A DNA stretch of 64,000 bases from Aureibaculum algae (GCF_006065315.1 NZ_CP040749.1:1874501-1938500); one strand, 5' to 3'; numbered from the stretch's first letter, positions 40,933 through 49,546 are shown. A program made the numbers and translations. Notes: a model not told the origin generated them from the letters alone.

Positions 40933-43623
40933 ATGAAATTATCACATTATGAGTGGGATCCTGAAAAAGATTTAATAGCTGAAGGAGGCTTTGCAGAGGT
41001 CTTTAAAGCTAAAGATATAAATACTGCCAACAGATGGGTAGCCTTGAAAATTTATAAAGAGGCTGTATCTAGAGGTACAACAGGTAGTACTGGTCAAAAA
41101 AAATACAGTTTAGAGCAAGAGTTTGCTAAAATAGATGGACTCTCGCATACAAACATTATTTCATTTTATGGTTTAGAATATATAGAGCATCAAGATGCTA
41201 TGAGTAGAACGGCTAGTTACCCTGTTTTAATTATGGAGTATGCTGGTGAAGGGACGCTTAAAGAACTTTCTAGAAATCAACTTTCTGATGATAATTTAGA
41301 AGAAGTTATCATTAGTATTATTAGAGCTACTGGTTATCTTCATAGTCAAGGTATAATTCATAGAGATTTAAAGCCAGGAAACGTACTTTTTACTAAAGAT
41401 AGAAATGATAAGTATGTAGCCAAAATAACTGACTTTGGTATTAGTAAAGATGTCTTGGGTGATAAAACCATAGATCAATCATTTACTGAAGGAGTAGGCA
41501 CACCTCATTATATGGCTCCAGAACAATTTTTTAAAAAGAAGTTCGGCTTGAATGGTGAAGTAAGTGAGCGTACTGATATTTGGGCGATTGGTGTTATTCT
41601 ATTTCAATTATTAACAGGTAAACGACCTTTTGGTCAAGGACTCAAAGATTATGAATTGATTCGAGATGAAATAACTCAAAAGAAATTGGATCTTTCCATA
41701 GTTCCAGAAAAGTTTCAAACGGTTATATCTAAGTGTCTTGAGAAGGAAGCTGTTAATCGACCAGAAACAGCGAATGAATTAATAAATTTATTAAACACTC
41801 AATCTTATGATGAGGATCTTACAATTATTCCGGGTCAGGCAGGTGTTGTCTACCCATCTGCCACTCATGTAGTTAAATCTAAGAAAAAAAATGTTCTAAT
41901 AACAGTAATTGTGGGCATACTGATTTTGTTAGGAAGCTTTGGAGGTTTTAAATGGTATCAGTATAGTAAGGCTAAGGAGCTATTAGCTCAGGGGTGGGAT
42001 TACTACAAGATTGGAAAATATAAAAATGCCTACGCATCTTACCTTCAAGCATCAGATTTTAATTCAGGGAAGGCATATTATTATTTATCTCTTATGAATA
42101 ATTTAGGAATGGGTATTGACAAAAATTATAAAAAAACCTTAGAATACGCCGATAAGGCAATTGAAAATAATTTTAATATGGCCGCATTCCAACACGGTTG
42201 GTTATATAAATATGGATACGGTGTACCTGTAGATAGTATGAAAGCAGTCAGTTATTTTAAAAAATCGTTACCACAGATAAGAGAACTATCGAATGAAGGT
42301 GACTCTGAAGCACAAAATTTACTTGGACTTTTATATGGTTCTGGAGATGCTATTGATAAAGATCTTAAAAAATCATTTGAAATGACTAAAAAATCGGCAG
42401 AAAATGGTCATCCAGCTGCAATAGCAAATTTAGGCAGTAAATACATGTATGGTTTAGGAGTTGAAAAAGACTGTAATAAAGCATTAGAATGGTTTAAAAA
42501 AGGTCAAGAAATTAATGCAGCGAGAGCGTGGTATGGAGAAGGACAATTGCATTATTACGGATGTGACGAATTAAAAATAGACTATGATAAGGCTTTTGAA
42601 AGTTTTAAAAAAGCAGCCGATTTAAACAACATTGACGCACAATACAAACTTGGCTATATGCTGCAAAAAGGTATTGGCAGAAAAAAAGACTTAGACGAAG
42701 CAATGTGGTGGTATCGTAAAGCTTGTGAAGCGGACAATATAGATGCATGTAATAACCTTGCCAATATTTATGATAATAAAAATAATTATATAGAAGCAAA
42801 AAAACTGTATACTAAGGCAGCTCATAAAAATAATAAATATGGAGCGTATAACTTAGGTCGTCTTTTTGAAAGTGATAAAATTAAAAAAGATCTTGACAGT
42901 GCCAATTTTTGGTTTAGTAAAGCTGCTCATCTTAAGCATAGTGCAGCACAAAATCAGTTGGGGTATAATTTTAATAAAGGGGTCGGATATAAAATAAACC
43001 TTGATAGTGCTTTCTATTGGTACGAAAAATCAGCTTTACAAAATTATAGATATGGCCAATTAAACCTAGGTATTATGTATGCTAAAGGACATGGGTGTGA
43101 ACAAAGCTATGTTAAAGCTAAAGAATGGTACGAAAAAGCTGCAGCACAAAATGATGGAGATGCAATTTATTCGCTTGGTAATTTATATTACAACGGTAAC
43201 GGTGTTAAAAGAGATTATTTATTAGCAAGAGAATACTTTAAAAAAGGGGCTGATTTTGGTATCTCTAAATCTCAATTTATGTACGCACTTATGCATGTAA
43301 ATAAAGAAGGTGGTGCCCAGAATTATTTTAAGGCAAGAGAATGGTATAAAAAAGCAGCATTACAAGATGATGATAATTCTCAAGTCAATTTGGCTCTACT
43401 CTATTACGAAGGTAAAGGAGGGAGTAAAGATGAAAAACAGGCTTTTTACTGGTACGAAAAAGCTGCTAAAAATGGCAATGCTATAGGTCAGAATAGCTTA
43501 GCAATTTGCTATTTATATGGGATAGGGGTTAAAAAAAATAGAGGCTTAGCTAAATTTTGGTTTGAGAAATCGTGCAAAACAGGTCATAAAAAGTCATGTG
43601 AAGATATAGATAAGCTACTCTAA
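40933..43623 (+). CDS. Ser/Thr protein kinase with long Sel1-repeat tail
   Basis: 896 residues. The Hanks-type kinase (1-290) has Lys39, HRDLKPGN (143-150), DFG (167-169) and GTPHYMAPEQFF. One membrane helix follows (about 318-338). The C-terminal 540 residues are some 14 Sel1-like repeats (for example ALEWFKKGQEINAARAWYGEGQLHYYG, AKEWYEKAAAQNDGDAIYSLGNLYYNGNGV). It shares the first 16 residues (MKLSHYEWDPEKDLIA) and most of the kinase domain with the protein at 35949, but the C-terminal parts are unrelated. The Sel1 tail would be outside the inner membrane if the single helix spans it. No frameshift. Confidence 0.92.
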   Translation: MKLSHYEWDPEKDLIAEGGFAEVFKAKDINTANRWVALKIYKEAVSRGTTGSTGQKKYSLEQEFAKIDGLSHTNIISFYGLEYIEHQDAMSRTASYPVLIMEYAGEGTLKELSRNQLSDDNLEEVIISIIRATGYLHSQGIIHRDLKPGNVLFTKDRNDKYVAKITDFGISKDVLGDKTIDQSFTEGVGTPHYMAPEQFFKKKFGLNGEVSERTDIWAIGVILFQLLTGKRPFGQGLKDYELIRDEITQKKLDLSIVPEKFQTVISKCLEKEAVNRPETANELINLLNTQSYDEDLTIIPGQAGVVYPSATHVVKSKKKNVLITVIVGILILLGSFGGFKWYQYSKAKELLAQGWDYYKIGKYKNAYASYLQASDFNSGKAYYYLSLMNNLGMGIDKNYKKTLEYADKAIENNFNMAAFQHGWLYKYGYGVPVDSMKAVSYFKKSLPQIRELSNEGDSEAQNLLGLLYGSGDAIDKDLKKSFEMTKKSAENGHPAAIANLGSKYMYGLGVEKDCNKALEWFKKGQEINAARAWYGEGQLHYYGCDELKIDYDKAFESFKKAADLNNIDAQYKLGYMLQKGIGRKKDLDEAMWWYRKACEADNIDACNNLANIYDNKNNYIEAKKLYTKAAHKNNKYGAYNLGRLFESDKIKKDLDSANFWFSKAAHLKHSAAQNQLGYNFNKGVGYKINLDSAFYWYEKSALQNYRYGQLNLGIMYAKGHGCEQSYVKAKEWYEKAAAQNDGDAIYSLGNLYYNGNGVKRDYLLAREYFKKGADFGISKSQFMYALMHVNKEGGAQNYFKAREWYKKAALQDDDNSQVNLALLYYEGKGGSKDEKQAFYWYEKAAKNGNAIGQNSLAICYLYGIGVKKNRGLAKFWFEKSCKTGHKKSCEDIDKLL

Positions 43624-43729
43624 GTAGAAACTTAATAATGTAGTTGAAAAAAACATAAATTTTAATTACGCACTGAAATACAAATTACTTCCTGATTATT
43701 ACTGTTAATAATTGATTTTAAGCTAAAAA

Positions 43730-44518
43730 ATGGAAATATACGAACCAATATATTTAAACGAGTTAGGTAAACGTTCTAATAATGAAGATGCAATTTTTCC
43801 AAATAAGGCTTCAACATTTAATGAATTATTTCTTGTTTGCGATGGCGTTGGAGGTCAAGATAAAGGTGAAGTGGCGTCAAGATTTATTTGTGAGTTTTTA
43901 CCTCAATATTTTGAAAATAATCAAGTTGATATTCATGATAAAGGATGTTTAGAATCGGCCTTGGAATTTGTGGAGCAAAAAATGAATGATTATATCAAAT
44001 TGAACATTGAAGCTTCTAAAATGGCAAGTACCTTAACACTATTATGTCTTTCAAAAGAAGAAGACAAAGCATTAATTGGTTGGGTAGGCGATAGCAGGGT
44101 TTATCATATAAGAGATGGAAAAATTCTGTTTCAAACTAAAGACCACTCTGAGGTGCAGAGCTTGGTAGATATGGGGGAAATTTCAGAACAAGAAGCAGAA
44201 AATCATCCTAGAAAAAATATAATAACTAGAGCGGTTAGTGGTAAAGACTCAACCAGAATTGATCAAAAAATTATTGGTAATATTAAAGCAAATGATTATT
44301 TCTTATTATGCACTGACGGTATTTTAGAAAATTTGAAGAAATTAAATATACAGAATTGGTTTGTAAAAGAAAATACCCCTGAAGAAATTAAATCTCTAAT
44401 TTTAAATAATGCATTAAACAATACAAAAGATAACTTTTCAATGTATTTGATTAAGGTAAAAGAAGTAAATAAGAAAAATATATTTGATTTTTTTACGTCA
44501 TTTTTATTACCCTTATGA
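43730..44518 (+). CDS. PP2C-family protein phosphatase
   Basis: 262-residue metal-dependent Ser/Thr phosphatase, counterpart to the two kinases. Motifs: GKRSNNEDAIF (about 13-23), FLVCDGVGGQDKGEVAS (about 34-50), MASTLTLLCL, IGWVGDSRVYHIRDGKI, HPRKNIITRAVSG and YFLLCTDGILENL. The metal-binding aspartates of the N-E-D, DGVGG and TDG motifs are intact. No membrane helix is present apart from a short hydrophobic C-terminal tail (IFDFFTSFLLPL). It lies 106 bp after the Sel1 kinase. It should reverse the phosphorylation read by the FHA domains. Confidence 0.9.
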   Translation: MEIYEPIYLNELGKRSNNEDAIFPNKASTFNELFLVCDGVGGQDKGEVASRFICEFLPQYFENNQVDIHDKGCLESALEFVEQKMNDYIKLNIEASKMASTLTLLCLSKEEDKALIGWVGDSRVYHIRDGKILFQTKDHSEVQSLVDMGEISEQEAENHPRKNIITRAVSGKDSTRIDQKIIGNIKANDYFLLCTDGILENLKKLNIQNWFVKENTPEEIKSLILNNALNNTKDNFSMYLIKVKEVNKKNIFDFFTSFLLPL

Positions 44519-44545
44519 TCTTTTATTATTTTACTCTATAATTTT

Positions 44546-44908
44546 ATGAAAGAAAAGTTTATAATTATTTTCAATGAAAATCCGTCAAGAGTAGAAGTGA
44601 ATAAAAATGTTCTTGATTTAGCGATAAGAGTTACTAACTACATCAGTGATAATTTTGACGCAAGTGATTATTTTACCATTGGAAATGAAAGCCATGAAAA
44701 AGTATTTTCGTTTCTAATTTTTTTGAAAGAGAACCATGGTCAATTACAAACTGAAGTAGAATTGTTACCCATCAATATTGATACTGTGCATTTTAGTATG
44801 CTAGAAAATATTTTCATTTACGCAAGCAATTTTGATATCCAAGAACTTGAAGATGTACAAGATGACATTTGGGATCTTTCACATTTAATTTCACCTGCTA
44901 CTAGCTAG
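44546..44908 (+). CDS. Unknown small acidic protein
   Basis: 120 residues, soluble, acidic, mixed alpha/beta (KFIIIFNENPSRVEVNKNVLDLAIRVTNYIS; FSFLIFLKENHGQLQTEVELLPINIDTVHFSML; a very acidic QELEDVQDDIWDLSHLIS tail). No family recognised. It lies 27 bp after the phosphatase gene and is the last cargo gene before the mobilization block, which is on the other strand. Confidence 0.55.
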   Translation: MKEKFIIIFNENPSRVEVNKNVLDLAIRVTNYISDNFDASDYFTIGNESHEKVFSFLIFLKENHGQLQTEVELLPINIDTVHFSMLENIFIYASNFDIQELEDVQDDIWDLSHLISPATS

Positions 44909-44952
44909 AATATGAATACAACGAGCAAAAAAGAAAATTTAAGGAATCAACA

Positions 44953-45399
44953 TTAAAAATCTGCTAATTTGTCTAGCAGATCAATATGGTCCTTCATCGA
45001 AATTTTAATTTTCTCTTCGTTAGACAATTTTGAATATGTTCTATTTCCAAAATCCTTACTATTCTCCCAATCTGAATATCTATCATAAAGATTTTCTAAT
45101 ATTTTTCGACTTTTTTGCTGAGGTGCGGAGAAGCCGGCGTAATCAACCAAACGAACATATCTATGCCATTCTTGTAAATTCATTTTAACTTTTACTACAA
45201 TTTTTTCTGAATTCAAAAAAGGTATTAAATTCTTTAAAGTATCATCAACATCTTGTTTACTTATTATCCAAGCTGCATGATCTACAACACCTGCAACGTG
45301 ATAGTTCTTTGACATAAAAGAGAGTGTCTCGAAAAGTAACAATAGCGTATTTTGTTCAATATTAAAATCAATATGTTTATTTAAGTTTTCTTCTTTCAT
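44953..45399 (-). CDS. Unknown protein at cargo-mobility junction
   Basis: 148 residues, mostly helical, no signal or TM. Visible segments: KHIDFNIEQNTLLLLFETLSFMSKNYHVAGVVDHAAWIIS and EWHRYVRLVDYAGFSAPQQKSRKILENLYDRYSDWENSKDFGNRTYSKLSNEEKIKISMKDHI. No family recognised. Transcribed convergently with the cargo; a long hairpin (45481) separates it from the mobilization genes upstream. Confidence 0.5.
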   Translation of the reverse strand: MKEENLNKHIDFNIEQNTLLLLFETLSFMSKNYHVAGVVDHAAWIISKQDVDDTLKNLIPFLNSEKIVVKVKMNLQEWHRYVRLVDYAGFSAPQQKSRKILENLYDRYSDWENSKDFGNRTYSKLSNEEKIKISMKDHIDLLDKLADF

Positions 45400-45480
45400 T
45401 TTATAAAATTAGTAAAACTAAAACCAATTCTTATAAACCAATCATATTTATTTTAATGATTAATTTCATCCTGCAGAAGA

Positions 45481-45508
45481 GTCCCATGAAACGAACGTTT
45501 TGTGGGAC
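45481..45508. terminator. 13-bp hairpin after mobilization operon
   Basis: GTCCCATGAAACG pairs with CGTTTTGTGGGAC (two G-U pairs if transcribed) with an AA loop. It lies 6 bp after the stop of the gene at 45515 (reverse strand). There is little T-tract, so a role as terminator or as part of a transfer/replication origin are both possible. Confidence 0.45.
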
Positions 45509-45514
45509 AAATAT

Positions 45515-45829
45515 TTAAGTCAATAAAACGTAAGAGACGGACGCAACTCCAAACAACAGCGAGACAATAAAAACAATCACCGCCCAATTCGGATAAATCT
45601 TGGCATCTTTAATTAAATTTTCATATCTGCCATAAAGCTTTTTCTGAGAATCCAAAACTGACTTTATCTCATATTGATGACTGTTCAACAAAGCCCTAAG
45701 TTCTATAATGTCAATACTAACTTTTGCAGCATGTAGCTTATCGCTAACTTTTTCCAATTGCTCAATACTTTTTTCAAAAGAGTTGATTTCATTTACTAAT
45801 AATTCTGTGATTTCTTCAATTTTTGCCAT
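45515..45829 (-). CDS. Small coiled-coil membrane protein of mobilization operon
   Basis: 104 residues: a helical coiled-coil domain (1-75, EEITELLVNEINSFEKSIEQLEKVSDKLHAAKVSIDIIELRALLNSH) and one C-terminal membrane helix (about 82-102). It lies 11 bp behind the relaxase gene in the same operon. Small proteins of this shape accompany relaxases in Bacteroidota mobilizable elements (possibly DUF6730, by recall only). A role in docking the relaxosome to the membrane is a guess. Confidence 0.6.
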   Translation of the reverse strand: MAKIEEITELLVNEINSFEKSIEQLEKVSDKLHAAKVSIDIIELRALLNSHQYEIKSVLDSQKKLYGRYENLIKDAKIYPNWAVIVFIVSLLFGVASVSYVLLT

Positions 45830-45840
45830 GTCGTTTTTAT

Positions 45841-46698
45841 TTAAATACCCATTCCGAGGTCGATTACTTTTTTAATTACTGTCTTTGATATTTTTAGGGC
45901 AAGGTTTGGAGTCAGTTCCAACGTTTTCCCCAGTAGCTTTATCTGGTTGCTTTTAGCTTTAAATAATGAGACATTTGGGTTCTTGTTAAGTTCTTTGCCA
46001 ATATTTAGAATCGACATGTTACGATTGACCTCACTACCTTTAAGATTATGACCATCAAATTCAAATCTGAACCCTTGCAGTTTATTTTGATTGTTGATCG
46101 ATGGAATTACCTTAACCCCATTTGTTTCCATTGCTTTGATATATGAATCGAAAGATTTTGGTCGGAATTCCTTCATACTTAAATCATGTCTCCTTTTTAT
46201 TTCAGCCCTGATTTCTCTAAGATTGAATTCCTTTTCAAACTGAACTTGTTTTACCGTTGTCAATTTCATGTCTTCTGCGACCCTTTCTGCTGCCAATTGG
46301 CTCTTTTTCCCGACAAAGCTGTCATTATATGCTCTTCCTTTAAAGTCAATTCTGTTGACATATAAATGAATATGCTTGTGCTTTTTGTCCTGATGGACAA
46401 AAGCAATGGCTTGTCGTTCTCCCAATTTCATTTGAATCATAAATTTTTGAGCTATTTCGTGCAAGTCTTTTGCTTTTAATTTCTCTCCATCTTTGATGGT
46501 AGGGCTAATAATAAAGGACAAGGTGTTGTTCTCGCAACGGGAATTCATGTCCTGTATGATTTTAAATTCTTTTGAAATTTCAGAAGGGTTATCCCCAACG
46601 AGATGTTGCCTCAAAATAATTTCAGCATTCTTATCCTGATTCCAACCATAGGCGACGGAAGCACTGGTTTGTGATATGGATTTTCCCTTGCCAATCAC
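45841..46698 (-). CDS. Relaxase / mobilization nuclease (MobB-like)
   Basis: 285 residues, PF03432-type relaxase. The metal-binding motif is HKHIHLYVNRID (about 122-133, HxxxH/HxH-N pattern), preceded by the family's LSFIISPTIKDG and RQAIAFVHQD. It would nick the origin of transfer and pilot the strand with help from conjugative machinery supplied in trans. It overlaps mobC by 4 bp (ATGA). The C-terminal half (145-285) is basic and helical. Intact. Confidence 0.9.
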   Translation of the reverse strand: MIGKGKSISQTSASVAYGWNQDKNAEIILRQHLVGDNPSEISKEFKIIQDMNSRCENNTLSFIISPTIKDGEKLKAKDLHEIAQKFMIQMKLGERQAIAFVHQDKKHKHIHLYVNRIDFKGRAYNDSFVGKKSQLAAERVAEDMKLTTVKQVQFEKEFNLREIRAEIKRRHDLSMKEFRPKSFDSYIKAMETNGVKVIPSINNQNKLQGFRFEFDGHNLKGSEVNRNMSILNIGKELNKNPNVSLFKAKSNQIKLLGKTLELTPNLALKISKTVIKKVIDLGMGI

Positions 46699-47219
46699 TT
46701 TTTGAAGTTGTTAAGATGTAACTTGATTTCATCTGCCAACTGATGTACTTTTTGGGTAAGGTTGGGATTCCGTTTTTTGTACATATTACCGATAGACTTA
46801 AAACTATTATGATAGTGTACGAGCATTTTATACATATCGATTTGTTCATCAGTTAAGCGTTCTATTATTTTTTCTTCAAGTGCAACTTTCCGGATATATT
46901 CACTGAGTGTTAATCCACATTTTTTAGCTTTTACTTTTAAGAGTTTTTTCTCGAAATAGGAACACCTGAATTTGATAAAAACGCTTTTTGCTTTAAAAGA
47001 CTTTTTTTTGACACTGCGACCTTCGGGAGCAGGCAAGGTTGTTTTTGTGGGAACAAAAACACATCTTGCACTTCCCGCCCCGCCAACACTTTCATCCAAG
47101 TTTTTTAGTTCCAGTTCCCATTCCAAACTTTCGGAATCGTGTTTCAAATGGTCAGGTGGTATTACTATACTGTACTTATTTATCCCAATTTCTCTTTTAA
47201 TTTTTTTTTCCATTTTCAT
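46695..47219 (-). CDS. mobC: MobC-like relaxosome accessory protein
   Basis: 174 residues, ribbon-helix-helix-type MobC: KSVFIKFRCSYFEKKLLKVKAKKCGLTLSEYIRKVALEEKI (about 80-120) contains the CGLTLSEYIRK signature, followed by a helical tail (LVHYHNSFKSIGNMYKKRNPNL...VHQLADEIKLHLNNFKK). Residues about 30-62 (GGAGSARCVFVPTKTTLPAPEGRS) are encoded by a distinctly GC-richer segment with a hairpin, unusual for a coding stretch here and perhaps overlapping a cis site. It is coupled to the relaxase gene. Confidence 0.85.
   Translation of the reverse strand: MKMEKKIKREIGINKYSIVIPPDHLKHDSESLEWELELKNLDESVGGAGSARCVFVPTKTTLPAPEGRSVKKKSFKAKSVFIKFRCSYFEKKLLKVKAKKCGLTLSEYIRKVALEEKIIERLTDEQIDMYKMLVHYHNSFKSIGNMYKKRNPNLTQKVHQLADEIKLHLNNFKK
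47011..47095. other. GC-rich patch with hairpin inside mobC (candidate oriT)
   Basis: TGTTTTTGT (47040-47048) pairs with ACAAAAACA (47053-47061) across GGGA, followed by CATCTTGCACTTCCCGCCCCG. The base composition stands out from the AT-rich surroundings. Position inside the mob operon fits an origin of transfer, but no nic site can be assigned. Confidence 0.3.
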
Positions 47220-47228
47220 AACATCTTT

Positions 47229-48104
47229 CTAAATAATTCCATCAATTAATTTTTCATTGAGATCTTTATAATTTAAATACACACAACTTTGGTCAATAAC
47301 ATTTTTATACTGGTCTAATAAGTATGTGGTTATTTTATTTCCATTGCTATCATTGTCCAGAAGCAACAATACTTTTTGATATTTCTTTAGAAGTTGGACT
47401 ACCTCATTTATAAAGGCAATCGAGTTTAATACTATAATATCGGATTCATAAATTAACATCTTATCAAAAACAGCTAAGGATAATAGATCAAACATGCCTT
47501 CTACAATTATCAATTGTTCCATACCTTTAGTTAAGTAGGTGTATGATTTTGGAGAACTACCATTTTTATAGGACTTATTTCTTAGCTCCCATCCGCCCAA
47601 ACGGTTTTTTAACCCTATCGCAAAAAACGTTTTCTTGTCAAGTTGATACCAAACTTCAGCACAATAGCGTTTGGCAATCTTAAAAGGAATATGTCTTGAA
47701 TTTAGATATTGAATTAAAGCAGGATGCTCAATTGTTTTTGTTCTGACAATGGTTATTTTATTTTCCTTCTGTTGAATTGCTTTAGGCAGATCTGAAAAAA
47801 GGGTTTGCTGTTGAAAAGAAAAAAGAGGACTATCGTTACCTAAAAATTCCAATGCTTCTTTAACTGAACATTTTAACACCAACACAATAAGGTCAATTAC
47901 ATTTCCACCCATTCCTTTTCCATGGTCGTACCATCGATTAATTAGTTTGGAAACTTTGAAAGAGGCTTGGATTTCTGACCGTAGGACACTTAGAAACCAA
48001 GCTTCTTTCTCCGTCTCTTTTGTGGGAAAGTGCCCTAATCTTGCCAGCGTTTTTACAATGGAAATAGTACGGGCTATTTCACATGTTATTTTTTTTCTTT
48101 TCAT
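47229..48104 (-). CDS. Toprim-domain DNA primase of mobile element
   Basis: Primase-like protein. I prefer ATG 48104 (MKRKKITCEIARTISIVKTLARLGHFP), where similarity to this group of element primases begins; an in-frame ATG at 48134 is possible. The N-terminal domain has the CHC2 fold pattern (WFLSVLRSEIQASFKVSKLINRWYDHGKGMGGNVIDLIVL) but has lost the zinc-binding Cys/His residues. The toprim domain supplies LIIVEGMFDLLSLA (Glu) and VLLLLDNDSNGNK (DxD-like). It is separated from the VapE-like ATPase by an iteron-like array, so primase, ATPase and repeats form a replication module. It lies 9 bp before mobC. Confidence 0.8.
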   Translation of the reverse strand: MKRKKITCEIARTISIVKTLARLGHFPTKETEKEAWFLSVLRSEIQASFKVSKLINRWYDHGKGMGGNVIDLIVLVLKCSVKEALEFLGNDSPLFSFQQQTLFSDLPKAIQQKENKITIVRTKTIEHPALIQYLNSRHIPFKIAKRYCAEVWYQLDKKTFFAIGLKNRLGGWELRNKSYKNGSSPKSYTYLTKGMEQLIIVEGMFDLLSLAVFDKMLIYESDIIVLNSIAFINEVVQLLKKYQKVLLLLDNDSNGNKITTYLLDQYKNVIDQSCVYLNYKDLNEKLIDGII

Positions 48105-48133
48105 GAGCATTTTTATTGTTTTTATGATTTTCA

Positions 48134-48340
48134 CTTACCTACTCGACTAATCCTTTATTCATAAGGGTTAAGGTCTTAGGTGAGTACTAAATTCGACTTA
48201 CCTTTCTTACCTAAACAGGTAAGTTAGGTAGGTTTAGGTAAGACAATAATTATCAATCTTACCTAAGCATACCCCTTTATCCATAAGGGGTCTAGTACTC
48301 TTAGGTAAGATGGTAAGTTGTTTTAAGTATTTATAGGTAA
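48134..48340. repeat. Iteron-like TTACCTAA array, candidate replication origin
   Basis: In about 200 bp at least eight copies of CTTACCT/AGGTAAG occur in both orientations (for example 48134, 48197, 48206, 48217, 48234, 48258, 48300, 48311), plus two related dyads, CCTTTATTCATAAGG (48152) and CCCCTTTATCCATAAGGGG (48272). It lies exactly between the primase and VapE-like genes, as origins do in phage-like satellites. It could alternatively be a dense operator. Confidence 0.55.
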
Positions 48341-49546
48341 TTCCAATTCCCATGGGCTATTTTTAAAAATTGATTTTGCCAAATAGCCATAAAGTTGTCG
48401 TTTGGAATGCTTCACTCTTTGAAAGTTGAAACCAGTAAAAGCTTTTCCAACATTTACTTTGTTCAATCTTACGTTTAAACAAGATAATGAGACCATTACA
48501 TCTGATGCCGTAACAAAATCTTCCATCTCGGTTGATTTTTCATAATACTTGGCAATTAGCTCTTGTTCTGTTGTAAGACTGGTGTATTTCTTGTTTCGTT
48601 CCTCATTTTCTTGAATATCCTTAATAGTTAGTTCGGGATTAAAATCTTTGTCTTTATACGCTAAATGATAGGCTTGTGTCCATACATTTTTGATGTCCAT
48701 TTCTTTTGAATACGCAAAATCAATTTGATCCATTAGCTCAAAACACAACCAACGTACAGAACCCGTTTCATCATTTAGAAACGAAGACATATTGGTAGAA
48801 CCCATAAAAGAGCATATTCTGGGTAAGGTGGTGTTCTTTCTATCATACGGAAGTCTTTCATTAATGAATGTTTTAGAGAAAAATGCTTTAAGTGCATTAA
48901 CATCCTTTTTAGAGAGTACTGCCAATTCATCAAGATTGTAAAGAAAATTTCTACACAATTGAATTCTTGCATCTTTATCATTACCAATATCTTCGGCCAT
49001 GTATTCATTCAATTCAGGTGGGCATAAAAAGCGACACCAGGTCGATTTACCAGAGCTTTGACCTTTATGGCTGATAATAATGGCCTGTTTATTGAAATAA
49101 TTTGGTTCAAATGCACATCGAATAGCTCGAACCAACCATTTCTTTAAATGATAAAGAAAGGCTTCGTCATCATAGGTAGGCACATAGGAAGCTAATTTGG
49201 CAATATGGTCAAACCCATCCCATTTGGGTAGCCCATGAAAGTATTCTATAATAGGATTGTGTTTTTTGATGAGCTCAGACTTAATCAATATCTCGAGCTT
49301 AGCCGAACTGATATCAATCCCTGATTTAGCCAACTCTATAATCAGAGAATTTACATTGAGATAATGCCATGATTTATTTCCTTTCAAAGAGATCTGAAAA
49401 TCATGGGATATTTCATTATAAAATATATCATATTTTGAACATAGATATTCATAGGTGTAATCGAAAATTGTTTTCTTTTTGGGATCTTTAACGAGATAAA
49501 GTCCATTATTTATTGGAGTCATGTTATACAGTTTAGAAAACGGCAA
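48323..49546 (-). CDS. VapE-like P-loop replication ATPase
   Basis: 407 residues of the virulence-associated E family (SF3-type helicase-like). The Walker A is HKGQSSGKSTWCRFL (about 158-172), and FLYNLDELAVLSKKDVNALKAFFSKTFINERLPYDRKNTTLPRICSFMGSTNM carries the Walker B acid and sensor region. ETGSVRWLCFEL is typical of VapE. It probably unwinds the element origin together with the primase downstream. The end of the gene overlaps the last repeat of the iteron-like array. Confidence 0.85.
   Translation of the reverse strand: MPFSKLYNMTPINNGLYLVKDPKKKTIFDYTYEYLCSKYDIFYNEISHDFQISLKGNKSWHYLNVNSLIIELAKSGIDISSAKLEILIKSELIKKHNPIIEYFHGLPKWDGFDHIAKLASYVPTYDDEAFLYHLKKWLVRAIRCAFEPNYFNKQAIIISHKGQSSGKSTWCRFLCPPELNEYMAEDIGNDKDARIQLCRNFLYNLDELAVLSKKDVNALKAFFSKTFINERLPYDRKNTTLPRICSFMGSTNMSSFLNDETGSVRWLCFELMDQIDFAYSKEMDIKNVWTQAYHLAYKDKDFNPELTIKDIQENEERNKKYTSLTTEQELIAKYYEKSTEMEDFVTASDVMVSLSCLNVRLNKVNVGKAFTGFNFQRVKHSKRQLYGYLAKSIFKNSPWELELPINT

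Noticed and set aside
29023-44908. Type VI secretion or a known defence system
   Set aside because: FHA, kinase and PP2C genes do accompany T6SS, but no Tss sheath, ATPase or baseplate genes and no known defence effector are present.
44908-45515. Left border of the island placed directly beyond the mobilization genes
   Set aside because: No sequence resembling the mnmE 3' end was found here, whereas 28443 carries both the core and the GGTGTA pair.
46631-46849. Reverse ORF of 72 codons overlapping relaxase and mobC
   Set aside because: Out of frame with both genes and without a recognisable domain.
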